Source: Sutterella sp.
GTDB taxonomy: Bacteria > Pseudomonadota > Gammaproteobacteria > Burkholderiales > Burkholderiaceae_F
Direction of reading: 5' to 3'
Length of the DNA: 33,413 nucleotides
Assembly: GCA_019418235.1 (NCBI GenBank)
Contig: DYCH01000051.1
Span: 1 to 33,413 of the forward strand
Below the pieces are notes generated by a model. It did no database searches. It was not told the origin of the DNA and saw only the letters and a list, made by a program, of their open reading frames with translations. Numbering within the stretch: position 1 is the first letter of the stretch; each line of letters begins with the position of its first letter. Below, piece after piece: positions 15,191-23,003 of this stretch. The position numbers were made by a program, and so were the translations under genes.

Positions 15191-16285
15191 ATGCATACGA
15201 GTACGCACAATTTGTGTGCCATTGTTCAATTTTTAAAGGCACATTACGAAATGAATCAAGTGACATTCAGGAACAATAAGGTTCACAGTGTTTGTGGTCT
15301 TAAAGAAGCCGATATTACATACCTTCTTACCTTGTTAATGTTGGTTCGTAAGCTCCTGTATCGTTTGAGTATTTCTCCCACATCAAGAGCAACCAATGAG
15401 TTTTGGCAACGTTGGCTGATTAACGATCTTCATCGTTTGATTGAAAGACAACATGGTGATGAAAAATTGCTTCCGATGCTGATAAAGGAACAGTACATTC
15501 TGAGTCAAGAAGATTTGGACGGACGGGCTTTTCAGATTATTTCAACAGAGCCTCCGGTTTATGCCGAAATTTGCTTTTCATCTTTGATGGATAGAAAAGA
15601 CTGGACAGCTAAGGGGTGGTGTTCACATTATGATCCGTTTAGTGAAGCTTGGCGCAAGCAGAGTTTGTTGACGAGAAGAGTTGAATGGACAAGTTTGTTG
15701 GAAATGAACTGTCCATCAACGTTACTTGCCGCTATGACAAAGAAAAGTAAGAAGAACATTGAAATGGCTCGACAGGAATTTTTGCATCCTCAAAAAAGGG
15801 TTCGTCATCGGGATTGTGGTCCGCAGTTGAAATTGTTGTCGGAGAGTCGCAATGCGTGTTTCTTTGTTTTTAAAGCGTCTCTTATCTTCAAGTATTGTCG
15901 TTCCTTGGGACTTTCTTCGGTGGCTGCTTATTACTGGGCTATCAGTGAAGTGAAGGCTATCTCCAAATTTGAACACCATGTGCCGAATGGATTTTGGCTG
16001 GAAATCAATGTTTTCTATTGGTTGCGAGCCAACGGATATTTTGATGATTTAAACATTAAAGATCGAGACATTGGTGTTGATCATTTTCCAAAAGAATTGC
16101 GTTCTTACTGGAGAGGTTGTTGCAAGGAAAAGTTGCCGAAGTTTTCACTTCGTCATTTGAGCTTTAGTATCAAACTTAGTATGGAACCCGATCTGAAACG
16201 CTTCATTCTGCGTCTCAATACAAGTCTTGAAAACGAAGAACCGCTTTTGCCTATTTTTTATGACTACCTCCGTGGAGCTCTCTAG
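15191..16285 (+). CDS. Unknown protein, first gene of the traI-traD operon
   Basis: 364 residues from the ATG at 15191, with AGAAGAG upstream; the in-frame GTG at 15158 falls on the promoter. I do not recognise the family. There is no signal peptide. One hydrophobic stretch near residues 42-60 (ITYLLTLLMLVRKLLY) could be a buried helix. The protein is basic, with about ten scattered cysteines, a Lys-rich segment (TKKSKKNIEMARQEF) and a Trp/Tyr-rich middle (YYWAISEVKAISKFEHHV). No HUH, HNH or other nuclease motif is evident. It overlaps the traI start by one base (TAGTG) and so is very likely translated with it. A role in DNA processing or regulation is inference from position only. Confidence 0.7.
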   Translation: MHTSTHNLCAIVQFLKAHYEMNQVTFRNNKVHSVCGLKEADITYLLTLLMLVRKLLYRLSISPTSRATNEFWQRWLINDLHRLIERQHGDEKLLPMLIKEQYILSQEDLDGRAFQIISTEPPVYAEICFSSLMDRKDWTAKGWCSHYDPFSEAWRKQSLLTRRVEWTSLLEMNCPSTLLAAMTKKSKKNIEMARQEFLHPQKRVRHRDCGPQLKLLSESRNACFFVFKASLIFKYCRSLGLSSVAAYYWAISEVKAISKFEHHVPNGFWLEINVFYWLRANGYFDDLNIKDRDIGVDHFPKELRSYWRGCCKEKLPKFSLRHLSFSIKLSMEPDLKRFILRLNTSLENEEPLLPIFYDYLRGAL

Positions 16286-18090
16286 TGAATTGGATGAAGT
16301 GGTTAGAAAACGCATTGAAAACAAAGTGGCCCAAGGAGGAGTCTTCGATAGCTCCGGATGGCTGTCGGTTACCTGTCTACTTACAGCCAATTGACCCCGA
16401 CGAACATTTGTTGCTCAAGAAGGCCGAGATTGAACGACTCCAAATTGCATGGTCAGATGAAAAGACGTGGGAGACATTGATCGTTCCGGCGCTTCGAAAC
16501 TTATCTAAAGTTGTTCAGAGGCTACCCGTGACGGCTGACGGCGTTTTTTCTGAACCCGATGGAATATTTTTGGCTTCCATTAAAAGTGCCACCTATGCCG
16601 TTGAAGTGATGGAAGGCACGGTGCAACTTGAGCGTAACATCATGGCGCAGGAACTGCTTCAGACGCGCCTTAAAGGAGCTGCGTTATTGGTAGCACTGTG
16701 TTCATTTGTGAAAGTGCTCGTTAATGAAATGGAAATCAAAAGGCCATCAATGAAAACGCATCCATTTTTTGAAATGGATGAGGTGCATTTTGTTGAAAAC
16801 CTTCCCTTTAATCCTTTGGCACAAACCTATTACGAGTGGGTGAGAGAGGCGTTAAAGAAAGACCAAGATTTGAAATTGTGTCTTAATTGGCGAGAGGCTC
16901 GTTACCGTCCTGTGAATGCCAAACGCACGAATCTCCAATTATTTGTGGCAAGGATGATTCTCCCTAGCCAAACACTTGCTTGGTTAGGCAATGCCGGATA
17001 TGCACCTTTGCTTGAACTGATGAGAGCGTTAAGTGTCACGGAGTCCGCTGACTTTGACCCTTCATCGGTCATTTACGCACGAGACTTAGGGGTTTATCGA
17101 GCTTGTCAATTGGAGCGGGAGCGATTAGGCGCGAAGTTGGGAAGAGTCTTAAAGCCCTACGGATGGCAAGAAACATTGATTCGTTGCTTACGTGCCCGCG
17201 TTTGGCAAGATTGGACCATTAATGCAAAAGAAAGCCCTTTGCGTCGAGGAGGAGATGGTCTGTTTCTATTTTGGCCGGATGTGTGTGATGTTTTAGTTAA
17301 AGATTTAAAAGATCAAGGCCTTAATGATTTGCCTGACGATCCTAATCTTTGGGCGGGACTGTTGCTTGATGCCAGTATCACCTTGCCATCGCGTCGCGGT
17401 ACGGCCACGGTGATGATTGCAGTCACGCCGAACGCAAAACCTCGAGAAGCGGTGAAATTGGCCGATGAAAAGTTCTTTACCGTGGGACAAATTGATCCAA
17501 AGAAAACGAAACGCGCTTTTGAGTGTGAAGATTTGAGTCTTGCGCAAGAGGTGGGGCTTAGTCGCTTAACACGAGAGGTGATTGAACTCTCTCAAAAAGC
17601 TTTTGAGAGTCATATTCCACAAGTGGTTGAAAAGCCTTCTATGATCGATTGGCGTCTTGAAATCGATTGCCAACTGAAAGAAACACAAGAAAAACTCTTG
17701 GCATTTGCAACACTACTCACTCATCTTGGCGAAGAGGTCGATGACTTTATTGTGGATGAAGGGATTTTATTGCCATCCGGTTTGTTAGAACGAGACAAGG
17801 GAATCGGATCGCCATCACTTTTTATTGCGAATTTGGAAAGCGAAGGTTACTTGCATCGAAATGAGGCGGGAAGTGTTCTCTTTGCAAAATATCCGAAAGA
17901 AAATGGCGATATTGAAACAGCATCTATTTTGCTTCCTTCGATTCTGAGCATTCGTTTTAAAGGGAATGGCACACAAGAAAAGGTCGATTTTGATCGGTTG
18001 TTTAGCTATTTAAAGGGAAGGAAACGTCAAAGCAGTAAAGCCAAAGAAGAAGCCTTTCAGTTAGATCTTTTTAAGGGCGAGAATGCATGA
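16285..18090 (+). CDS. traI: MobH-family TraI-like relaxase homologue lacking catalytic His/Asp residues
   Basis: 601 residues from a GTG at 16285 (GTGGAG upstream); an ATG lies three codons on. The TraI_2 fold is recognisable throughout: LPVYLQPIDPDEHLLL, PALRNLSKVVQRLP, NPLAQTYYEWVREAL, ILPSQTLAWLGNAGY, GDGLFLFWPDVCDVL and the C-terminal region with DEGILLPSGLLERD. Family members carry HHH before GGL..HSLEVA, then LLHDxGK, then another His in the RY..H region. Here these read DGVF...DGIFLASIKSA (residues 85-102), ALCSFVKVL (137-145) and RYRPVNAKRTNLQ (206-218), so no catalytic His or HD remains. It overlaps traD by ATGA. It is shorter than the roughly 700-residue SXT-type TraI. It is probably not an active canonical relaxase; it could be a DNA-binding or docking factor. 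Confidence 0.85.
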   Translation: MNWMKWLENALKTKWPKEESSIAPDGCRLPVYLQPIDPDEHLLLKKAEIERLQIAWSDEKTWETLIVPALRNLSKVVQRLPVTADGVFSEPDGIFLASIKSATYAVEVMEGTVQLERNIMAQELLQTRLKGAALLVALCSFVKVLVNEMEIKRPSMKTHPFFEMDEVHFVENLPFNPLAQTYYEWVREALKKDQDLKLCLNWREARYRPVNAKRTNLQLFVARMILPSQTLAWLGNAGYAPLLELMRALSVTESADFDPSSVIYARDLGVYRACQLERERLGAKLGRVLKPYGWQETLIRCLRARVWQDWTINAKESPLRRGGDGLFLFWPDVCDVLVKDLKDQGLNDLPDDPNLWAGLLLDASITLPSRRGTATVMIAVTPNAKPREAVKLADEKFFTVGQIDPKKTKRAFECEDLSLAQEVGLSRLTREVIELSQKAFESHIPQVVEKPSMIDWRLEIDCQLKETQEKLLAFATLLTHLGEEVDDFIVDEGILLPSGLLERDKGIGSPSLFIANLESEGYLHRNEAGSVLFAKYPKENGDIETASILLPSILSIRFKGNGTQEKVDFDRLFSYLKGRKRQSSKAKEEAFQLDLFKGENA

Positions 18091-19976
18091 GTGCCGAGAA
18101 AACCTCTCAAACTTTTGAACGATACGAGTCTTGGCGTCCCGCCTACGAATTGGTTGCGGTAGGAGCCTGGCTTTTGAGTTTTACATGGGTGACGTGGCTT
18201 TATTTGGGTGGAAAGTTACCTCTGACTTGGTGTGCGGTTTTGTGGACGGTCATCGTTTTATTGATTGTGGTACGGAGTTATCAAGCGACTCGAATCTTGA
18301 TTGCAAGAGCGGCGCTATCGGGTTCTCAACTAACGTTTATCGACTATGAAGAACTTGCTCTAATTATGAAGGGACACGAAGATGACTTGTGGTTGGGCGT
18401 GGGCTTTCGCTGGTGGCCGGAACACTCTCAAAAACTTTACGAATTGATGAAACTGGATTGGACAAAGTTGCAACTTCATCCTTGGATTTCTAAGTTATTG
18501 TTAGGCGTTGCCGTTTTACCTGATGAAGCACAAGGGCTACCGATTATTCATGGGGTGAGCAGTACAGATGACTCACTATTTCGTCCCCTAAAAAATTTTG
18601 AAGGTGGTTTGTGCTTGTGCGGAACAACGCAAGCGGGGAAAGGGGTTTATTTAAGCCATTTGGTTGCTCAAGCCATTAGTCGAGGGGATGTCGTGATAGT
18701 GATTGACCCGAAGCACTCCTCCCGCTTAAAAGACAACATTCTTCACGCTTGTCGAGCGAGTAACCGTTTGGATCCTTTGACATTTCATCCTGCATTTCCT
18801 GATGTCGGGATTCGATTGGATCCAATGCATACCTTTACCAATGCAACGGAAATTGCCTCTCGCATTCGACAGGCGTTTCCTCCGAACATGGATGAGAGCT
18901 TTGCCAACTTTGCTTGGATGGCTGTGAACGCTATTGCTCAAGGATTGATTGCTTTGGAAATTCGCCCGACGTTGCCGTTAATTGCAAAGCACGTTCGATT
19001 AGGAATTTATGATTTGTTAGAGCCTTTGTTAGAGCGCCACGTTGAGAAGTACGCAAGAGCCAATTGGGAAGAGGATGCCGGAGAATTGTTAGCCAATGCC
19101 GGTTGGGCACCTAGCTCCGCAGTCACTCAACGCTTAATGCTGTTGGTCGCTTTTTACGAAAAAGAACTTCATTTTGTGAAAACCGATCCTGCAATTGATG
19201 GTTTAGTCGAAGTCTTTCGCCATAATCGGGAGCACTACTCAAAAATTACCGCTTCATTACTGCCGGTGCTTTCAATGCTCACAACAGGAAAGTTGGCGGA
19301 CAGTTTGTCACCCACAGTAACGGATGTGTACGATACCCGTCCCGTTATGAACTTAGAGAAAGTTATTAACGGGCGGCATGTTCTATACATCGGGTTGGAC
19401 TCTATGCCTAATCCCACGGTTGCCTCAACATTAGCAGGGATTTGGTTAGCCGACTTAGCCAATATCGCAGGTCGTCGCTACAACTTAGGGCTTTCTGGCG
19501 GGAAAGCCCCTCGAATCAGTTTGTTCGTTGATGAGGTATCAAACGTTATTAATGTTCCGCTAATTGAAATTCTCAATAAAGGGGCTGAGTCGGGTATTCA
19601 TACAACGTGCGCAATGCAAACGATTGCTGACTTGGCTCACCGTATGGGAAGTGTTGAGGCGGCTCACGTTGTTTTAGGTAACTTAAATAATTTGATTGCT
19701 TTGAGAACCAAAGATCGAATGACGCAAGACTTTGTTGTAGCTACGTTAGGTAAAACCTACATTACCAATCAAACGTTATCGGTTTCATCACGTGCTTCAA
19801 CGAACTTAAATCCTGATTACACCGGGGGTGTTGCTCGTCAAATGTCTACGAATTTAGAAGCATTGTTTCCCACAGAATTTTTAGGACGACTTCCCAATTG
19901 TGAGGCCATTGTTCAAGTATCTGCCGGTTACTTGTATAAAACGCGTTGTCCAATTTTGGTAGTGAAGAAAGGGTAG
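18087..19976 (+). CDS. traD: TraD-like type IV coupling protein with altered Walker A
   Basis: 629 residues, ATG at 18087 inside the traI stop. Two N-terminal membrane segments lie near residues 22-40 and 47-64. The Walker A region is LCGTTQAGKGVYL (G179 to G186), followed by VVIVIDPKHSSRL and LDPLTFHPAFPDVGIRLDPM, which match SXT-type TraD. Walker B is RISLFVDEVSNVI, with Asp482-Glu483, and AMQTIADLAHRMG follows. The Thr/Ser that normally follows the Walker A Lys is Gly186 (codon GGG at 18642-18644). The Lys itself and the Walker B acids are kept. Coupling proteins are hexameric ATPases that recruit relaxosomes or effectors to the T4SS. The changed residue normally helps bind Mg-ATP. Confidence 0.9.
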   Translation: MSAEKTSQTFERYESWRPAYELVAVGAWLLSFTWVTWLYLGGKLPLTWCAVLWTVIVLLIVVRSYQATRILIARAALSGSQLTFIDYEELALIMKGHEDDLWLGVGFRWWPEHSQKLYELMKLDWTKLQLHPWISKLLLGVAVLPDEAQGLPIIHGVSSTDDSLFRPLKNFEGGLCLCGTTQAGKGVYLSHLVAQAISRGDVVIVIDPKHSSRLKDNILHACRASNRLDPLTFHPAFPDVGIRLDPMHTFTNATEIASRIRQAFPPNMDESFANFAWMAVNAIAQGLIALEIRPTLPLIAKHVRLGIYDLLEPLLERHVEKYARANWEEDAGELLANAGWAPSSAVTQRLMLLVAFYEKELHFVKTDPAIDGLVEVFRHNREHYSKITASLLPVLSMLTTGKLADSLSPTVTDVYDTRPVMNLEKVINGRHVLYIGLDSMPNPTVASTLAGIWLADLANIAGRRYNLGLSGGKAPRISLFVDEVSNVINVPLIEILNKGAESGIHTTCAMQTIADLAHRMGSVEAAHVVLGNLNNLIALRTKDRMTQDFVVATLGKTYITNQTLSVSSRASTNLNPDYTGGVARQMSTNLEALFPTEFLGRLPNCEAIVQVSAGYLYKTRCPILVVKKG

Positions 19977-19979
19977 GCG

Positions 19980-20591
19980 ATGGCAAGAGTTTTCTGGATA
20001 GTGCTGATTGTTGGCGTTACCGTTTCGCTGATTTGGTGGCCGGGGATGAGAAACGAAGCTTACATTTTTGATTTGATTGAAAAAGAACGTTTGTGGCAGG
20101 TACAAAATCTCGGGTTTGATTTGGTTCAGATGATTGATTGGGGAATGAAAAGTATACAAGCGGGATGGGTAAATCCGATACCCAAGGGAAGTGAGAGTTC
20201 AATCTTTACGACAATTGGATTGGCAGAAGATGAAACGGTCGCGGCTACAGGGCGAGTGGGAGAGACACCTTACTTTCAAGCATTTTTCGCATTATTGGTT
20301 TTAGCGTTGGGGCGATTGTGTACTACGGTTGTGTTGAGCGTGTTGTTACTTCCGGTATTGGGGGCGTGTTGGATTGATGGATTGACGCAACGAGAAGCGC
20401 GTTTAGCAAAATTTAAAAATCCTGAGAGTTTTCACTTTCGGGTTGCTTGGGCTTTGATGTTTGCTTTAGTGGAAGCGATGATACTAATGAGTTTGGTACC
20501 CATTTGGATTCATCCAATGTGGATTTTGATGAGTGTGAGTGTGTTGGGAATCTTAGTTTTTGTGTTGTCTTTGAATTTGTATAAATCCTAA
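19980..20591 (+). CDS. DUF4400-type membrane protein (TraJ/OrfJ-like)
   Basis: 203 residues, ATG at 19980 with AAAGGG upstream, three bases after traD. Four hydrophobic segments are visible: residues 4-20, 96-125 (FFALLVLALGRLCTTVVLSV onward), 152-172 and 175-200. The sequence WIDGLTQREARLAKFKNPES between the second and third is the characteristic cytoplasmic loop of this family. In SXT/R391 and related elements a DUF4400 gene also follows traI-traD directly, so the order is conserved. Function is unknown; a role as partner of the coupling protein in the inner membrane is plausible. Confidence 0.75.
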   Translation: MARVFWIVLIVGVTVSLIWWPGMRNEAYIFDLIEKERLWQVQNLGFDLVQMIDWGMKSIQAGWVNPIPKGSESSIFTTIGLAEDETVAATGRVGETPYFQAFFALLVLALGRLCTTVVLSVLLLPVLGACWIDGLTQREARLAKFKNPESFHFRVAWALMFALVEAMILMSLVPIWIHPMWILMSVSVLGILVFVLSLNLYKS

Positions 20592-20594
20592 AAA

Positions 20595-20622
20595 GAATTG
20601 AAAGACGTTAATGATCTATAAT
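20595..20622 (+). promoter_or_regulatory. Candidate promoter for pgi
   Basis: A perfect -10 box, TATAAT, lies at 20617-20622. The best -35 with 16-base spacing is GAATTG (20595-20600), which is weak. Transcription would start near 20629, and the leader to the pgi ATG would be about 26 bases. It lies just after the traI-traD operon and suggests that pgi is transcribed independently. Confidence 0.5.
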
Positions 20623-20654
20623 CAAAAGGTCAGAGTTACTTCGTTAGAAAAGAG

Positions 20655-22058
20655 ATGAGGGTGATTCCTTTTTTATATGAAACAAAAAAATGTTGTGAGA
20701 TTTCTGCATGTGGTATGACGTTGGATTTTTCTCGCCAACGTCTTAATAACGATCAATGGGAATCGCTTCTGAATCTTGCAAAAGAGCGCAATTTAATTGC
20801 AACGCAGATTGAAATGACAAAGGGAGCGGTTGTCAATAAGACAGAGAATCGACAAGCTTTACATACGTCGTTGAGATCAAAAAGCTCAAGCTCTCCGTTT
20901 TATGCAGAGGTTCAAGAAGAGCTCGCTCGTATGAAACATCTTGCCAAGAATGTGAGAGAAGGGAGTTGGAGAGGAGCGACAGGAAAACGAATTACGGATG
21001 TGATCAACATTGGTATTGGGGGGTCTGAAATGGGTCCTCATGCGGTTTATCACGCATTACGGGCAGTAAAGCAGAATGTTCACCTTCATTTTTTGTCTGC
21101 AGTTGATGGCGTTTTATTAGATAGAGTTTTAGAGGATCTTAATCCAGAAACAACTCTAGCAATTATTTCTAGTAAAAGTTTCGCAACGCAAGAAACGTTG
21201 ATTAATGCGGAAGCGGTCAACCTTTGGTTTAAAGAAGCTGGTATTTCATCCTATGAAGATCGAGCGAAACACTTTGTCGTTGTGAGTGCTAAGCGAGATG
21301 CGTATAAGCAAGTGGCCGTTCCATCAGACAATCAATTTCATATGTGGGATTGGGTTGGTGGTCGTTTTTCTGTGTGGAGTGCTGTTGGTTTACCCGTACT
21401 AATTGCTTTAGGTGAAAGTGTTTTTCAAGAGTTCTTAGACGGCGCTTATGAAATGGATCAACATTTGTGCGTTGCGCCTATTGAAACAAATTTACCTGTT
21501 ACATTGGCCTTACTATCATATTTTTCCCATACAGAGTTAAGTCTTCATTCACACTGTTTGTTACCTTATGATGAAAGATTGAGATTATTAGTTCCATGGT
21601 TGCAGCAATTAGAGATGGAGAGTTTGGGAAAAGCTCGTAGTCCAACTAATGAGTTGATTCGGGGAATGAGTGGACAAGCAGTTTGGGGTGGAATGGGAAA
21701 TGAAGCTCAACATTCTTTTTATCAGTGGATAAGGGAAGGTGTTGGTCGAACGAATATTGGTATATTGTGGTGTAAAAAACCTGGTCATAATCATGCATTT
21801 CATCACAAAGTTATGATGGCAAATGCTAAGGCTCAAGCTGAGGCATTAATTAGGGTGGAAAGAGATAGCTGTATCAATGCCATTTCAACTTTAGTTCTTG
21901 ATGAATTGACACCAAAGACTCTTGGAGCATTGATGGCTCTATACGAACATAAAACTGCCATTTTAGGTGCTCTTTATGGCATTAATGCGTTTGATCAGCC
22001 AGGAGTTGAACTGGGGAAGAAATTGAGCAAACTGTTTGAAAAAGTAGGTTTAGTTTAA
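20655..22058 (+). CDS. pgi: Glucose-6-phosphate isomerase
   Basis: 467 residues, ATG at 20655 with AAAAGAG upstream. It interconverts glucose 6-phosphate and fructose 6-phosphate in the cytoplasm. Signature pieces are NRQALHTSLR, INIGIGGSEMGP, WDWVGGRFSVWSAVGL, LEMESLGK (catalytic Glu322), GNEAQHSFYQWI (His353), FHHKVMMANAKAQAEAL and INAFDQPGVELGKKL (Lys455). All catalytic residues are in place. It is clearly shorter than E. coli Pgi (549 residues); most of the difference is at the N-terminus, where MTLDFSRQRL begins at residue 21 rather than past residue 50. Short forms exist in the family, so I do not call it truncated. Together with galE it supplies precursors for nucleotide sugars used in the glycan locus. 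Confidence 0.95.
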   Translation: MRVIPFLYETKKCCEISACGMTLDFSRQRLNNDQWESLLNLAKERNLIATQIEMTKGAVVNKTENRQALHTSLRSKSSSSPFYAEVQEELARMKHLAKNVREGSWRGATGKRITDVINIGIGGSEMGPHAVYHALRAVKQNVHLHFLSAVDGVLLDRVLEDLNPETTLAIISSKSFATQETLINAEAVNLWFKEAGISSYEDRAKHFVVVSAKRDAYKQVAVPSDNQFHMWDWVGGRFSVWSAVGLPVLIALGESVFQEFLDGAYEMDQHLCVAPIETNLPVTLALLSYFSHTELSLHSHCLLPYDERLRLLVPWLQQLEMESLGKARSPTNELIRGMSGQAVWGGMGNEAQHSFYQWIREGVGRTNIGILWCKKPGHNHAFHHKVMMANAKAQAEALIRVERDSCINAISTLVLDELTPKTLGALMALYEHKTAILGALYGINAFDQPGVELGKKLSKLFEKVGLV

Positions 22059-22095
22059 ATTGGTGCATTTCTTTAATTGTTGATAAGGATGTTTT

Positions 22096-22992
22096 ATGGC
22101 TACTTATAGTATGACGGGTTTCGCTCACTGCCAAGTGCAAACGCTTTTAGGTTTTTTAAACCTTGAAATGAAAGCGGTAAACTCTCGTTTTTTAGAAGTC
22201 ACTTGTCGCCTTCCCGATGAATTAAAAGCATGGGAAGGGGATATTCGCACATTGATTACCTCGAATGTTAAGCGTGGTAAGGTCGATTGTCGTTTAAGTT
22301 GGGTGGGTGATGTTAAAGTAACAAAAACGCTTGATCAAGAAACGTTACAAAGTCTTCTGGCACTTCAGAAAGATGTTTTAACTTTGCAACCTACAGCAGT
22401 TCCATTGACTGTGGAAAGTATTTTGAATTACCCGGGATTGTTAAAACCTCAAGTAATCGATACAGAACTTTTGAAATCTGAAGTGATGAACGGTTTGAGT
22501 GAAGTCTTAGCGGTTTTTAATGCTTCACGTGAGCGTGAAGGTGCTGCTTTAGCGAAAGTAATTACAGACTATTGTGATCAAATTGAGGAGATTGTTGGGA
22601 CTCTTCAACCGAAACTTCCATTAATGCTTGACAATCTTCAAACAAAACTTGAACAACGTTTGTCGGAATCGTTAGAAAAAGTTTTGTCTTCTAAGAGTGA
22701 ATTGACATCAGAGGAAGTGCGGGATCGCATTCGTCAAGAAGTTTTGCTTTACGCTATCAAGATGGATGTGGATGAGGAAATGAATAGACTTTTAACACAT
22801 GTGAAAGAAGTGAGGCGTGTCCTTGCTTATAGCAATGAATCAGGAAAAAAACTTGATTTCATGATGCAAGAACTTAATCGTGAGGCGAATACTTTGGGAA
22901 GTAAGGCCGTTGCGATTGAAATGACGCAAACATCTGTGACACTAAAGGTCATTATTGAAAAGATGCGTGAGCAAATTCAAAATTTACAGTAA
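22096..22992 (+). CDS. yicC: YicC family protein (stress-induced, endoribonuclease-type)
   Basis: 298 residues, ATG at 22096 with AAGGATG upstream. The opening YSMTGFA and LNLEMKAVNSRFLEVTCRLPDEL are the YicC N-terminal signature, and VNSRFL is strongly conserved. The C-terminal DUF1732-type half has QEVLLYAIKMDVDEEMNRLLTH and GKKLDFMMQELNREANTLGSKA. E. coli YicC has been described as an RNA-cleaving or RNA-regulating protein. In many proteobacteria it lies by gmk or rph; here it lies between pgi and galE, which is unusual. Length is typical for the family. Confidence 0.95.
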   Translation: MATYSMTGFAHCQVQTLLGFLNLEMKAVNSRFLEVTCRLPDELKAWEGDIRTLITSNVKRGKVDCRLSWVGDVKVTKTLDQETLQSLLALQKDVLTLQPTAVPLTVESILNYPGLLKPQVIDTELLKSEVMNGLSEVLAVFNASREREGAALAKVITDYCDQIEEIVGTLQPKLPLMLDNLQTKLEQRLSESLEKVLSSKSELTSEEVRDRIRQEVLLYAIKMDVDEEMNRLLTHVKEVRRVLAYSNESGKKLDFMMQELNREANTLGSKAVAIEMTQTSVTLKVIIEKMREQIQNLQ

Positions 22993-23003
22993 TAAGGAAT
23001 ATT

